This document shows positions 34,454 through 43,548 of a stretch of 64,000 bases of DNA, piece after piece. The notes under the pieces were generated by a model that saw only the letters and a list, made by a program, of their open reading frames with translations, was not told the origin of the DNA and made no database searches. The position numbers were made by a program, and so were the translations under genes. Positions within the stretch are counted from its first letter, which is position 1. Every line of letters begins with the position of its first letter. The DNA comes from CBDCME01 sp965218865 (GTDB lineage Bacteria; Pseudomonadota; Alphaproteobacteria; JAAXGF01). The stretch spans positions 62,001-126,000 of the forward strand of contig CBDCME010000009.1 of NCBI GenBank assembly GCA_965218865.1, in the 5' to 3' direction.

Positions 34454-35032
34454 TCACGCCGCTTCACCGTTCGCCCAGGCCGTCACCTTGAATTTGCCGA
34501 ACGGTCCCTTGCAGTCGGGGCGGAAATCGCCGAGCCCCACACGGGCGCCGGCGGCATCGAGAATCTCGCGCAGCAACTTCGGGCCGATCATCTGCTCGTC
34601 GTATTCGAGCGTGAATGACAGGCCCCAATCGTCGTAGCAGGGCCGGTGGCGCAGAATGCGTCCGCCGGTCGACGGGATACGCACCGGCCGCGTGTCGACC
34701 TTCCAGCCGCCTTCGCTTCGTATTGGCAGGAACAGCGGGCGCATGCCGACGGCGGCAGGAATTATCGAGCTCTTGAGGGTCGTCACCTTCGACTTGCCGA
34801 TCTTGAAGTACTTGCCGGCGTCGATGATGCTGCGATAGAGGTTCGGCTGCGGAATGCCGCTGATGCCCTCATCGTCCAGATACAACGCGGCCTCTGCGAT
34901 GCCCTGCGGTGAATCGGCATCGGTAGCGATACTCGAACGCGTCGAGCTCGTTGCAGTCATCTGCGCCGCATCTGTGAGCCTGCACAGAAGAAGCGGCGTT
35001 GTGCCTTCGATGGTTACGCCGACAATTTTCAT
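34454..35032 (-). CDS. Conserved phage protein of unknown function with RAMP-like Gly-rich C-terminus
   Basis: 192 aa beginning MKIVGVTIEGTTPLLLCRLT, a beta strand/loop start seen in a group of phage proteins encoded next to recombination genes, and ending ARVGLGDFRPDCKGPFGKFK. The Gly-rich GLGDFRP...GPFG motif near the C-terminus recalls Cas7/RAMP-type RNA-binding proteins, but this is only a resemblance. May bind single-stranded DNA (inference from context). Confidence 0.5.
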   Translation of the reverse strand: MKIVGVTIEGTTPLLLCRLTDAAQMTATSSTRSSIATDADSPQGIAEAALYLDDEGISGIPQPNLYRSIIDAGKYFKIGKSKVTTLKSSIIPAAVGMRPLFLPIRSEGGWKVDTRPVRIPSTGGRILRHRPCYDDWGLSFTLEYDEQMIGPKLLREILDAAGARVGLGDFRPDCKGPFGKFKVTAWANGEAA

Positions 35033-35042
35033 GTTGTGCTCC

Positions 35043-35217
35043 TTTCTTGGAAAAACCTTGCCTTGCCTCGCCCAGCCATGCCGGGCCTCGCCCTGCTATG
35101 CCTGGCCGCGCCGAGCCTCGCCTCGCCGTGCCTCGCCTTGCCTCACTCAGCCATGCCATGCCCGGCCTCTGCTCGCCTGGCCACGCCGAGCCTTGCCAGG
35201 CCCCGCCGCGCTTCATC
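35043..35217. repeat. Low-complexity array of about 5/10-bp words (GGCAAGGC/GGCGAGGC type)
   Basis: About 175 bp consist of variations of a 5- or 10-bp word reading CTCGCC, CATGCC, CTTGCC on the plus strand (GGCGAGGCATGG-like on the minus strand), between the RAMP-like gene and the helicase gene. It has no family-like translation. It is compositionally unlike the surrounding coding DNA. Confidence 0.75.
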
Positions 35218-36087
35218 ATGCCGCTCTCCGCTGATCGCCCGCCGCGCCCAGCACCAGCCGGTGGATCGCGGCCTTGTTGAACCGGAAGCTGAGCAACGTC
35301 GACGCCTGATAACGGTTCATGCCGTAGTCGTGGCGACACTCCGGCGGCAGGTATCGGAGCTGCTTCTCGGTCGCCGACTGGTTGAGCCAGCTTCGGGTCT
35401 TGTGCGCACTTTCGCCGCTTTCGTTCAAATTCAGCCAGTCGTCGGCCGCGGCGAGACACACCGTGCGCGCACCGACGCCCAGAAGCCGGGCCGGCTGACC
35501 CTTCGCGCCGCCGAGCGCATGCCAGTTGCCGTTCAGGAAGAAGATGCCGCCCCAGGCATGGAAGCCGTTGGCGATAAGCGCCGCGTCGTCGCCGAACAGA
35601 TCGCACCAGCGGAAGCTCGAGCGCTTCAGGAGATCGATCTCCGACATGACGAAATTGCCGATTGGCATGGCCCCGCCATCGCCGACAAACTCATAGCCAC
35701 AGATCGGACACTCCAGGACCGCGAGCGGGACAATGGCATCGCATTCCGGGCATACCTTCGTCGGCGCGTCGCCGTCGGCCTCGTGCCCGTCGAGATCGAT
35801 GTCTTGTTCGAGCGTGCCGTGCATGAGGCTCGAGGTGCCGAAGTTGAGGATGAGGCAGTCGACCTTGACGACGCCGGGGAACTCGGTGGGATCGATGGTG
35901 CGCAGGCCGCGGCCGACCATCTGGATCATGGTCGACTTGTAGGAAGAGGGCCGCAGCAGTACGACGCAGCTCGTGGGCGGATGGTCCCAGCCCTCGGTCA
36001 GCACCGCGATATTGACCGTCACCTGGATGTCGCCGCGCCGGTAGGCGGCGAGAACGTCCCGTCGCTCGCTCTCGTGTTGTTCGGCGT
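35216..36087 (-). pseudogene. DEAD/DEAH-box helicase, C-terminal part, truncated by IS21
   Basis: About 290 codons remain: ERRDVLAAYRRGDIQVTVNI, AVLTEGWDHPPTSCVVLLRP (motif V region) and MIQMVGRGLRT (motif VI). A zinc ribbon (KVCPECDAIVPLAVLECPIC) follows, then a C-terminal domain including WHALGGAKGQPARLLG. This is the second RecA lobe of a phage superfamily-2 helicase. The first lobe with the Walker motifs is absent; beyond IS21 lies an unrelated gene, so the 5' half was lost by deletion or rearrangement at the IS. Confidence 0.82.
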
Positions 36088-36190
36088 GGAATATTGACCC
36101 CCTATTGGGGGTTATCGGCGTCCAAAATTGACCCCCCTGGTTTTGTGCTCTTGAACACACCTCGTTGTTTGGACAGACGAGGTGGGGGAG

Positions 36191-37705
36191 ATGCTGGTTG
36201 TGGAGACGATTGCGCGGATCCGTCGGGATCATCTGGTGAGGGGTGTTCCGATCAAGAAGATCGCCCGGGATTTGAGGGTTTCGAAGAACACGGTGCGCAA
36301 GGTGGTGCGGGGTGATGAGACCTCGTACAGCTACGCGCGCAAGATCCAGCCGATGCCGAAGCTGGGGCCGTGGGTGGGTGAGCTGGAGCGCCGGCTTGAG
36401 GCCAACGAGAAGAAGCCGCGCCGGGATCGTCTGTCTCTGCTGCGGATTCATGAAGACCTTGCGGCTCTGGGTTATGGCGGCGGCTACGACGCGGTGCGCC
36501 GCTACGCCAGGGCCTGGCGTCGGCGGTGGCGGCTGTTGTCGCCGTTGCAGGGTTTTGTGCCGCTGAGCTTCGATCCCGGCGAGGCCTACCAGTTCGACTG
36601 GAGCCACGAATACGCGCGCCTGTCGGGTGTGACGACCAAGGTAAAGGCAGCGCACATGCGGCTCTGCTACAGCCGCATGCAGCTGGTTCAGATCTTCCCG
36701 CGCGAGAGCCAGGAGATGGTCTTCGAGGCGCACGAGCGGGCCTTCCACTTCTTCGGCGGGGTCTGCCGGCGGGGCATCTACGACAACATGAAGACGGCGG
36801 TGAGCACGGTGTTCGTGGGCAAGGAGCGCGCCTACAACCGGCGCTTCCTGGAGCTGTGCTCCCACCATCTGGTGGAGCCGGTGGCGTGCACTCCGGGTGC
36901 GGGCTGGGAGAAGGGCCAGGTTGAGAGGCAGGTGGGTGACGTCCGCGGCCGCCTGTTCGTGCCCAGCCCGCGGGGCCGCTCTTACGCCGAGATCAACGCG
37001 TGGCTGAAGGATCGGTGCATCGAGGACGCCAAGAAGCGGCCGCATCCGACGATCGAGGGCAAGACGGTGTGGCAGGTGTTCGAGGAGGAGCGCCCCTTCC
37101 TGATGGCCTATCGCGGCCCCTTCGACGGCTTCCACGCCACCGAGGTATCGGTCTCCAAGACTTGTCTGGTGCGCTTCGACAACAATCACTACAGCGTGGC
37201 GGCCCGTGCCGTCGGGCGGACGGTCGACGTGCGGGCCTATGCCGATCGGATTGTCATCCGCCAGGATGGCGAGACCGTTGCCGAACACCCCCGGAGCTTT
37301 GGACGCGGTGAGATCGCTTACGATCCGTGGCACTACGTGCCGATCCTGACGAGGAAGCCCGGTGCGCTGAGGAATGGCGCGCCTTTCAAGGGTTGGCAAC
37401 TGCCCGGCGCGCTGGGCCGCATGCGGGCGCGGCTCACCGGCCGCGACGACGGCGATCGTCAGATCGTCAAAATCCTCGCGGCGGTGCTGGAGGACGGGCT
37501 GAAGGCGGTCGAGGCGGCCTGCGCCGAAGCGCTCGCCTGCGGCGCCTGCAGCGCTGATGTTGTGCTCAACATCCTCGCCCGGCACCGCCAGCCGCCGCCG
37601 CCGCCGGCCATCCCGACGCCCGAGGGCCTGCAGCTTCGCCACCAGCCGGTGGCCGACTGCCGCCGCTACGACCGCCTGAGGGAGGCCGGTCATGGAGCGT
37701 CATGA
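36191..37705 (+). CDS. istA: IS21-family transposase IstA
   Basis: About 504 aa. N-terminal HTH (GVPIKKIARDLRVSKNTVRK), DDE domain beginning AYQFDWSHEYARLSG, with RRGIYDNMKTAVSTVF and PGAGWEKGQVERQVGDVRGR holding the second and third acidic residues, and the C-terminal beta barrel (LVRFDNNHYSVAARAVGRTV). ATG 36191 is preferred over GTG 36182 because it starts the conserved region. Overlaps istB by 14 bp. Confidence 0.92.
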   Translation: MLVVETIARIRRDHLVRGVPIKKIARDLRVSKNTVRKVVRGDETSYSYARKIQPMPKLGPWVGELERRLEANEKKPRRDRLSLLRIHEDLAALGYGGGYDAVRRYARAWRRRWRLLSPLQGFVPLSFDPGEAYQFDWSHEYARLSGVTTKVKAAHMRLCYSRMQLVQIFPRESQEMVFEAHERAFHFFGGVCRRGIYDNMKTAVSTVFVGKERAYNRRFLELCSHHLVEPVACTPGAGWEKGQVERQVGDVRGRLFVPSPRGRSYAEINAWLKDRCIEDAKKRPHPTIEGKTVWQVFEEERPFLMAYRGPFDGFHATEVSVSKTCLVRFDNNHYSVAARAVGRTVDVRAYADRIVIRQDGETVAEHPRSFGRGEIAYDPWHYVPILTRKPGALRNGAPFKGWQLPGALGRMRARLTGRDDGDRQIVKILAAVLEDGLKAVEAACAEALACGACSADVVLNILARHRQPPPPPAIPTPEGLQLRHQPVADCRRYDRLREAGHGAS

Positions 37706-38420
37706 TGTGCTGGCGATGATGACGGCGCTGAAGCTTGCAGGCATGCGCGCCGCCTACGACGACATCCTCGCCGACGGGCTCAAGCGCCGTCATCCGGTGC
37801 AGCAGATCATCGGTACGCTGCTGCAGACCGAGGTCGCCGACAAGCAGGCGCGCTCCATCAAGTACCAGATGACGTCCGCCAAGCTGCCGACGGCCAAGGA
37901 GCTGGCCGACTTCGACTTCGCCGCTTCCCCGGTCAATGAGCCCCTGATCCAGGAACTCGCCGGCGGCGACTTCCTGGAGAGCAAGCGCAACATCGTGCTG
38001 GTCGGCGGCACCGGCACCGGAAAGACCCATCTCGCCGTCGCCATCGCCCGCGCCTGTATCCGAAAGGGCGCCCGTGGCCGCTGCTACAACGTCGTCGACC
38101 TGGTCAACCACCTCGAGGCCGAACTCCGCTCCGGACGCCAAGGCCGTACCGCGGACCAACTCGTCCGACGCGACTTCGTCATCCTCGACGAACTCGGCTA
38201 CCTGCCCTTCGCACAGGCCGGCGGGCAGCTGCTGTTCCACCTGATGAGCCGGCTCTACGAGCGCACCTCGATCATCGTCACCACCAACCTCGCTTTCGGC
38301 GAATGGCCCTCTGTCTTCGGCGACCCCAAGATGACCACCGCGCTGCTCGACCGCCTGACCCACCATTGCGAGATCATCGAGACCGGCAACGAGAGCTGGC
38401 GCTTCAAGAACCGCTGCTGA
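37692..38420 (+). CDS. istB: IS21-family helper ATPase IstB
   Basis: 242 aa AAA+ ATPase that activates IstA. Walker A LVGGTGTGKTHLAVAIARAC, Walker B FVILDELGYLPFAQAGGQLL, and sensor SIIVTTNLAFGEWPSVFGDP. Intact. Start ATG overlaps the end of istA. Confidence 0.94.
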   Translation: MERHDVLAMMTALKLAGMRAAYDDILADGLKRRHPVQQIIGTLLQTEVADKQARSIKYQMTSAKLPTAKELADFDFAASPVNEPLIQELAGGDFLESKRNIVLVGGTGTGKTHLAVAIARACIRKGARGRCYNVVDLVNHLEAELRSGRQGRTADQLVRRDFVILDELGYLPFAQAGGQLLFHLMSRLYERTSIIVTTNLAFGEWPSVFGDPKMTTALLDRLTHHCEIIETGNESWRFKNRC

Positions 38421-38611
38421 CCCGGCAGGCCGTGCCTGCGGCCCGCTTGCCCCGGTGGGTCAACAGGCACCCCCCACGCGGCTTCGCTCCGCGCACCGCA
38501 AGGCGCTACACGAAGCCGCGCGGGTCCCCCCTATCGGCTACCGGGACAACCTCCGCCGTGCCACTCAGGGGGTCAATATTGCACGCCGATAGGGGGTCAA
38601 TTTTGCACGCC

Positions 38612-40394
38612 GATTGACAACCGGACAGACGCGGTCAGCCGCAAGACGGCTGCCGCGCCGCCAGCGGAACAGACCCCGCCGGCCGCCCCCACGGGCTTGA
38701 CCACCAGCGCCGGCGACAGTCAAGTGACGCTCTCTTGGACCCGCCCGAATGACCCGGACATCAACGGCTACGTCTACACTCAGAGCCCGGGCGACCAGAC
38801 GGAGTACCAGATCAGCGTGGATCCAAGCGCCGCTCGCGGCTTGACCTCGCACACCGTCACTGGACTCGAAAACGGCACCGAGTACACCTTCACGCTGAAG
38901 GCCCAGAACGTCTACGACAAGAAGAGCGACCCATCCAACGCCGCCACGGCGACACCCTCGGAGCAGCTGCCAACAAAAGAACGCGTTAAGCGGCTAATGA
39001 GGGTCAACGAGACGGTGTTGCCGGAGGTAGCGCGGGCGATGACGGCGAGCACGCTGGGCGCGGTGACCGGGCGCATCGAGGCGGTCGCTTCGGGCGCGAT
39101 GCCGACGGGCGTGCTCAACCTCGGCGGATCATCGAGCCTCTACCAGGCCCTGAAGTCGAACGAACGGGGGCTCGAGGACGGCACGCTCGACCTGGCACGG
39201 GTGTTGGGCGGCTCGTCGTTCGCGCTCTCGCTCAATGCGGCGGAAGGCGGCGAGGGCGGCGGTGTCGGCGACATCGGGGTCTGGGGCAGCGGCGACTACC
39301 GCAATCTCTCGGGTGGAGATACAAGCAACGTTGAATGGGACGGTGACGTGGTGAGCGGCCATCTCGGTGCCGATGCGCGGTTGCACGAGAATCTGCTGGC
39401 CGGACTCTCTGCGTCGTTCTCCCAGGGTTCGTTCGACTATACCGACGGGACCACCGACACCGCGGCCGGTGGCACGCTCGAGAGCCGGCTGACGAGCGTA
39501 AATCCCTACGTGGGCTGGTTCGCAGGAGAGGGCCTGCGCCTGTGGGCGACGGCTGGCTATGGCTGGGGCGAGATTGAGATCGACGACGATGCGGCGGCCC
39601 CGCAATCGAGCGACCAGACGGCGTGGTCGGCGGCGGTGGGCGCGAGCGGCACGCTGCTTACCAGTGACGGTCTGATCAAGGGCGGCATGACAAGACTCAA
39701 GCTCAAGGGCGAGGACTTGTTGGCGCGGGTCGATGTCCAGGGCAACAATGCGGCGATCAACGAACTGACGGTCAACGCCAACCGGCTGCGGCTGGGCATC
39801 GAGGTCAGCCACGCTCAAAAGCTGGTCTCGGGGGGCACGCTGACGCCGGCGATCGAGCTCGGGATTCGCCATGACGGCGGCGACGGCGAGACCGGTGCCG
39901 GCGTCGAGTTCGGCGGCAGCCTGCGCTACCACAACCCGGCGAGCGGTCTGACCGTCGAGGGTCACGGCCGCACCTTGCTTGCCCATGGCGGTAACAACGA
40001 GGAATGGGGCATCGGCGGTCTGGTACGGCTCGATCCGGGCACCGAGGGTCGGGGCACGTCCTTGAGCCTGGCTCCGGCCTGGGGCGAGACCCAAAGCGGC
40101 GCGCAGCGGCTGTGGAACGACGGCACGACAGGCATGGCCGCCAACGATAACGAGGCGCGAGGGCACCTCCAGGCCGAGCTCGGCTATGGCTTCGGCATGT
40201 TCGGCGGCCAGGGCGTGCTGACGCCCTATAGCGGTCTGTCGCTCGCCGGCGAGGGTGCACGGCGCTACAGCCTCGGCAGCCGTCTGGAGATTGGCTCATC
40301 ACTCAATCTGAGCCTCGAGGGCGAGCGCCGCGAGGCCGCCGGTGACGCCGCGCCGGACCACGGCATCATGTTCAGGGGGCAGTTGCGGTTCTGA
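38612..40394 (+). CDS. Autotransporter fragment: Fn3 domain plus C-terminal beta-barrel (5' end lost at IS21)
   Basis: The frame is open from the IS21 edge. A fibronectin-III-like domain (APTGLTTSAGDSQVTLSWTR, SHTVTGLENGTEYTFTLKAQ) leads to a linker and an autotransporter-type beta-barrel with alternating strands (LWATAGYGWGEIEI, LTPAIELGIRHDGGDG) that ends in GIMFRGQLRF. The final Phe is the outer-membrane barrel signal. The passenger, signal peptide and promoter were cut off, so it is probably not exported. Family assignment from architecture. Confidence 0.75.
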
Positions 40395-40640
40395 CGACCG
40401 GTCCCGGATCCTGGCCGGGCCACGCCATGCCGCGGCCAAGCGCCAATCTGCAACCGGCCCGTCGCCCCCGATTGAGAGTCGGAAGGCGCCCGCCTGTTTT
40501 CTCCAAAACCTCAGTCGCGTCTTGCGTGCCCGGCACTATTTCCTGAATCATACCAACCGCCCCAGAGTTTGACTCGTGCAAAGGTTTACACGCTAGGTTT
40601 TGTGTGATTCAAGGTTGTTGGCAACAAGGGAGTGTGTTCA

Positions 40641-41207
40641 ATGCCAACGATTCCTTTGCGAAACGACTTTGATGCTGAAAGAGTCCGTGTTCTTGCGGCA
40701 CGGAGCGATGATGGGAACCAGGCGCGACGGCTTTTGTCGATGGCGGCCATCTACGATGGGATGGATCGAGCGTGCGCGGCGGGTATTGGCGGCATGGATC
40801 GGCAGACGTTGCGGGACTGGGTTCACCGGTTCAACGCGGGAGGTCCGGCCGGTCTGATCGACCGCAAGCCGAACGGGGCGTTGCGTCGGTTGACGCCGTC
40901 GCAAATGGCGGCGCTTTCGCGGGCTATCGAGGCCGGTCCCGATCCCGAACGGGATGGGGTCGTGCGCTGGCGCTGCATCGATCTCAAGCAACTGATCCGA
41001 ACGCGCTTCGGCGTGGACTATCACGAGCGGAGCGTCGGCAAGCTGCTGGCCGCGCTCGGGTTCTCGCATATTTCCGCGCGCCCGCGCCACGTCGGCCAGG
41101 ATGCGCGGGCACAGGAGGAATTTAAAAAAAAGTTTTCCCGAACACTTGGCGAAAATCGTAGCGGCACAGCCACCGGACACGCCCATCGAGGTTTGGTTTC
41201 AAGATGA
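40641..41207 (+). CDS. IS630-D orfA: HTH half of the transposase
   Basis: 189 aa from the ATG at 40641, preceded by AAGGGAG. Same protein as orfA of copy C. It runs past the A8 run (41124-41131) into an unused frame ending GHAHRGLVSR; slippage of one A would fuse it to orfB. Confidence 0.85.
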   Translation: MPTIPLRNDFDAERVRVLAARSDDGNQARRLLSMAAIYDGMDRACAAGIGGMDRQTLRDWVHRFNAGGPAGLIDRKPNGALRRLTPSQMAALSRAIEAGPDPERDGVVRWRCIDLKQLIRTRFGVDYHERSVGKLLAALGFSHISARPRHVGQDARAQEEFKKKFSRTLGENRSGTATGHAHRGLVSR

Positions 41208-41706
41208 AATGCGCGTCGGCCAGAAGAACAGCCTGGTGCGCCAGTGGGCCCCAAAGGGATCGCGCCCGCGCCAGGTCAAGGACCTACGGACCTCTTCGGC
41301 GTATCTCTTCGGCGCCATCTGCCCCGAGCGCGGTGAGGGCGCGGCGCTGGTCATGCCGCGCGCCAATACTGAAGCCATGGACCTGCATCTCGAGGAAATC
41401 AGCCGGGCCGTTGCCCCAAACGCCCATGCCGTCGTGCTGCTCGACCAAGCCGCATGGCACACCACTGCCAAACTCGGCATCCCGGAGAACATCTCCCTCG
41501 TGCCTTTGCCACCCAAGTCCCCGGAGCTCAATCCCGCCGAAAATGTCTGGCAATACCTCCGCCAGAACTGGCTCTCCAATCGTGTCTTCGACTCCTATGA
41601 AGCCATCGTCGAGGCCTCTTGCCAAGCCTGGAACAACCTGACCGACCAACCTTGGAAGATCATGTCCATCGGCCTCAGAGCGTGGGATCGCACAAGTCAA
41701 TGTTAA
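41101..41706 (+). CDS. IS630-D orfB: DDE half of the transposase
   Basis: Carries the three acidic blocks (FQDEMRVGQ, LLDQAAWH, NPAENVWQY). Differs from copy C only at the C-terminus (RAWDRTSQC against RAWARTSQC). Expected to be made as a fusion with orfA through the A8 slippage site. Confidence 0.85.
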   Translation: MRGHRRNLKKSFPEHLAKIVAAQPPDTPIEVWFQDEMRVGQKNSLVRQWAPKGSRPRQVKDLRTSSAYLFGAICPERGEGAALVMPRANTEAMDLHLEEISRAVAPNAHAVVLLDQAAWHTTAKLGIPENISLVPLPPKSPELNPAENVWQYLRQNWLSNRVFDSYEAIVEASCQAWNNLTDQPWKIMSIGLRAWDRTSQC

Positions 41707-41747
41707 GGGCGGTTGGTATAAGTTGGATCGAACGCAGGAGTTTGGCG

Positions 41748-43061
41748 GTGACGAATTGTACCTCTTCGAGCCTTGAATTTCTAGCCTGCCGCAAGCGTCG
41801 TGTGGCGGCTGATTTTTCGGGTGGCGCCATCACCAGCAACGGCGGGGTCCTGCTGCTTCGGCAAGCAGACCGGCTTTCGGGCCTTACGGCTTCGGTGGCG
41901 CGGCGGCTGATCGATGCCCGGCAGCGGGGGAAGGTGGAGCATCGTTTTGTCGCCATGCTGCGCCAGCGCGTGTTCGGACTGGCGCTGGGCTACGAGGACG
42001 TCAACGACCACGCGGCCCTTCGCCACGATCTCGCCTTGCAGACGGCGGCCGAGCGCGATTGCGCCCTGGCCAGCCCGTCGACGCTGAGCCGCTTCGAGAA
42101 CGCCGCCGGCCGGGACTGGGCGTGGAACATCCACGAGGTTCTGGTGGAGGACTTCATCGCGTCGCATTCAGAGGCCCCCGAGGAACTGATCCTCGACTTC
42201 GACGCCACCGACGACGCGGTGCACGGGCGCCAGGTTGGCCGCTTCTTCCACGGCTACTACGATCATTACTGTTTCCTGCCGCTTTATGTGTTCTGCGGCG
42301 AGCGCTTGCTGGTCAGTTATCTGCGCCCGTCGAAGATCGATGGAGCCAAGCATGCCTGGGCGATCCTGGCGCTGTTGGTCAAAAGGCTCCGCCAGGCGTG
42401 GCCCGGTGTGCGCATCGTCTTGCTAGGGGATAGCGGCTTCTGCCGCCACAAGATGCTGTCCTGGTGCGAGCGCCAGGGTCTCGGCTACATCGTCGGTCTG
42501 GCCAAGAACGCGCGGCTCAATGATCTGGCCGCGCCGTGGATGGAGACGGCGGCTCAAGGCTTCGCCGGCACAGGCTTCAAGCAGCGCCTGTTCGGCGAGT
42601 TTGCCTACGCCGCCGACACCTGGAACGCCGAGCGCCGGGTGATCGCGCGTATCGAGCACGGTCCAAAGGGAGCCAACCCGCGCTACATCGTCACCAACCT
42701 GGAAGGCGATGCGCAAGATCTCTACGAGAAGCTCTATTGCGCGCGCGGCGACATGGAGAACCGCATCAAGGAGCAGCAACTGGACCTGTTCGCCGACCGC
42801 ACCTCGTGCCACAAGTGGTGGCCCAACCAATTCCGCCTGTTGCTCTCCAGCCTCGCCTATGCGCTGGTCGAGACCATCCGGCGTCTCGGGCTGGCCGGCA
42901 CCGAGATGGCCCGCGCCCAGGCCGGCACCATCCGTCTCAAGCTCTTGAAGATCGGCGCCGTCATCGTGCGCAACACGCGGTGCGTGCGCTTCCAACTCTC
43001 CAGCGCCTGCCCGGACAAGGCCCTGTTCACGCTGGTTGCCGCCCGGCTCGACCCCGGATAG
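41748..43061 (+). CDS. IS1380-family transposase
   Basis: 437 aa, full length. LEFLACRKRRVAADFSGGAI opens the protein, ELILDFDATDDAVHGRQVGR has the first catalytic Asp pair, VRIVLLGDSGFCRHKMLSWC the second, and CARGDMENRIKEQQLDLFAD the Glu. GTG 41748 is chosen because AGGAG lies 7 bp upstream and the conserved N-terminus starts there. Frame intact. Confidence 0.9.
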   Translation: MTNCTSSSLEFLACRKRRVAADFSGGAITSNGGVLLLRQADRLSGLTASVARRLIDARQRGKVEHRFVAMLRQRVFGLALGYEDVNDHAALRHDLALQTAAERDCALASPSTLSRFENAAGRDWAWNIHEVLVEDFIASHSEAPEELILDFDATDDAVHGRQVGRFFHGYYDHYCFLPLYVFCGERLLVSYLRPSKIDGAKHAWAILALLVKRLRQAWPGVRIVLLGDSGFCRHKMLSWCERQGLGYIVGLAKNARLNDLAAPWMETAAQGFAGTGFKQRLFGEFAYAADTWNAERRVIARIEHGPKGANPRYIVTNLEGDAQDLYEKLYCARGDMENRIKEQQLDLFADRTSCHKWWPNQFRLLLSSLAYALVETIRRLGLAGTEMARAQAGTIRLKLLKIGAVIVRNTRCVRFQLSSACPDKALFTLVAARLDPG

Positions 43062-43284
43062 CCGTCAAAAAACGCGTCCAGTCTCGACCCGAAAGCCGTC
43101 GTCGCGCCTTCCAACACCGGCGCTCGCCCGAAAACCGGCCGTGCCCCCCCAAACGCCCGAGGCGCCCCGCCGGAGCGCGCCGTCTCCGTCCTACACCACC
43201 AACAGCAGCCCCGCGGCGGCGGTTCACACCCAGCCACAACCGCAAATCCGCCAGCCTTCCCCTTCATGAAATATCCGCGCTAGT

Positions 43285-43514
43285 GCGGCCGGGGGATGGC
43301 ATTCCACCCCGCGGCATGCACTCGGCAGGGACGCGTTCGGACCCGCTCACGGTCCTGCGTGGTACCATGGGCCGGTCCGTAGCGGCTGGTTTCCTGGGGT
43401 TTCCGGGCCGCATGCCAATGCCGGACTTGTTTGGTACACGTATGTAACGAACATACCATATCGAGTGTACCAAGCTGTCCGTCATCAAAACAAATGGGAT
43501 TGTTGAGCGTGTTT
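43285..43514. other. Spacer between IS1380 and IS3 with a nested hairpin
   Basis: No gene. It includes an imperfect nested hairpin at 43431-43473: outer arms TTGGTACAC/GTGTACCAA and inner arms GTATGT/ACATAC around AACGA. This could be an operator or a remnant of an IS end. Confidence 0.45.
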
Positions 43515-43548
43515 CATAAGGGAGGATCTGGCTCATCTTTGTTTGATG

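Larger units (their letters stand above)
36081..38615 (+). mobile_element. IS21-family element
   Basis: About 2.5 kb with ends containing TCGGCGTGGAATATTGACCC (left) and the complement of GGGTCAATTTTGCACGCCGA (right). A second internal copy of the same motif lies near each end (36110-36135 and 38572-38590), as is typical of IS21. It encodes IstA and IstB. Exact borders are uncertain by a few bases and no target duplication was found. Confidence 0.85.
40551..41718 (+). mobile_element. IS630-family element copy D
   Basis: Full-length 1168-bp copy in plus orientation, ends TACCAACCGCCCCAGAGTTT and GGGCGGTTGGTA. All coding blocks are intact apart from the programmed frame change. Confidence 0.93.
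40530..43283 (+). mobile_element. IS1380-family element with IS630-D nested in its 5' region
   Basis: The transposase gene (41748-43061) is followed by a GC-rich tail to CATGAAATATCCGCGCTAG (about 43266-43283). A related inverted sequence, CCGGCACTATTTCCTGAA, precedes IS630-D at about 40530-40549. If this is the left end, IS630-D inserted between the left end and the transposase start. Border positions are approximate. Confidence 0.6.

Noticed and set aside
35216..37693. One long minus-strand frame joining the helicase to the antisense of istA.
   Set aside because: The N-terminal 500 residues are antisense of IS21 istA; only the part after the IS border is helicase.
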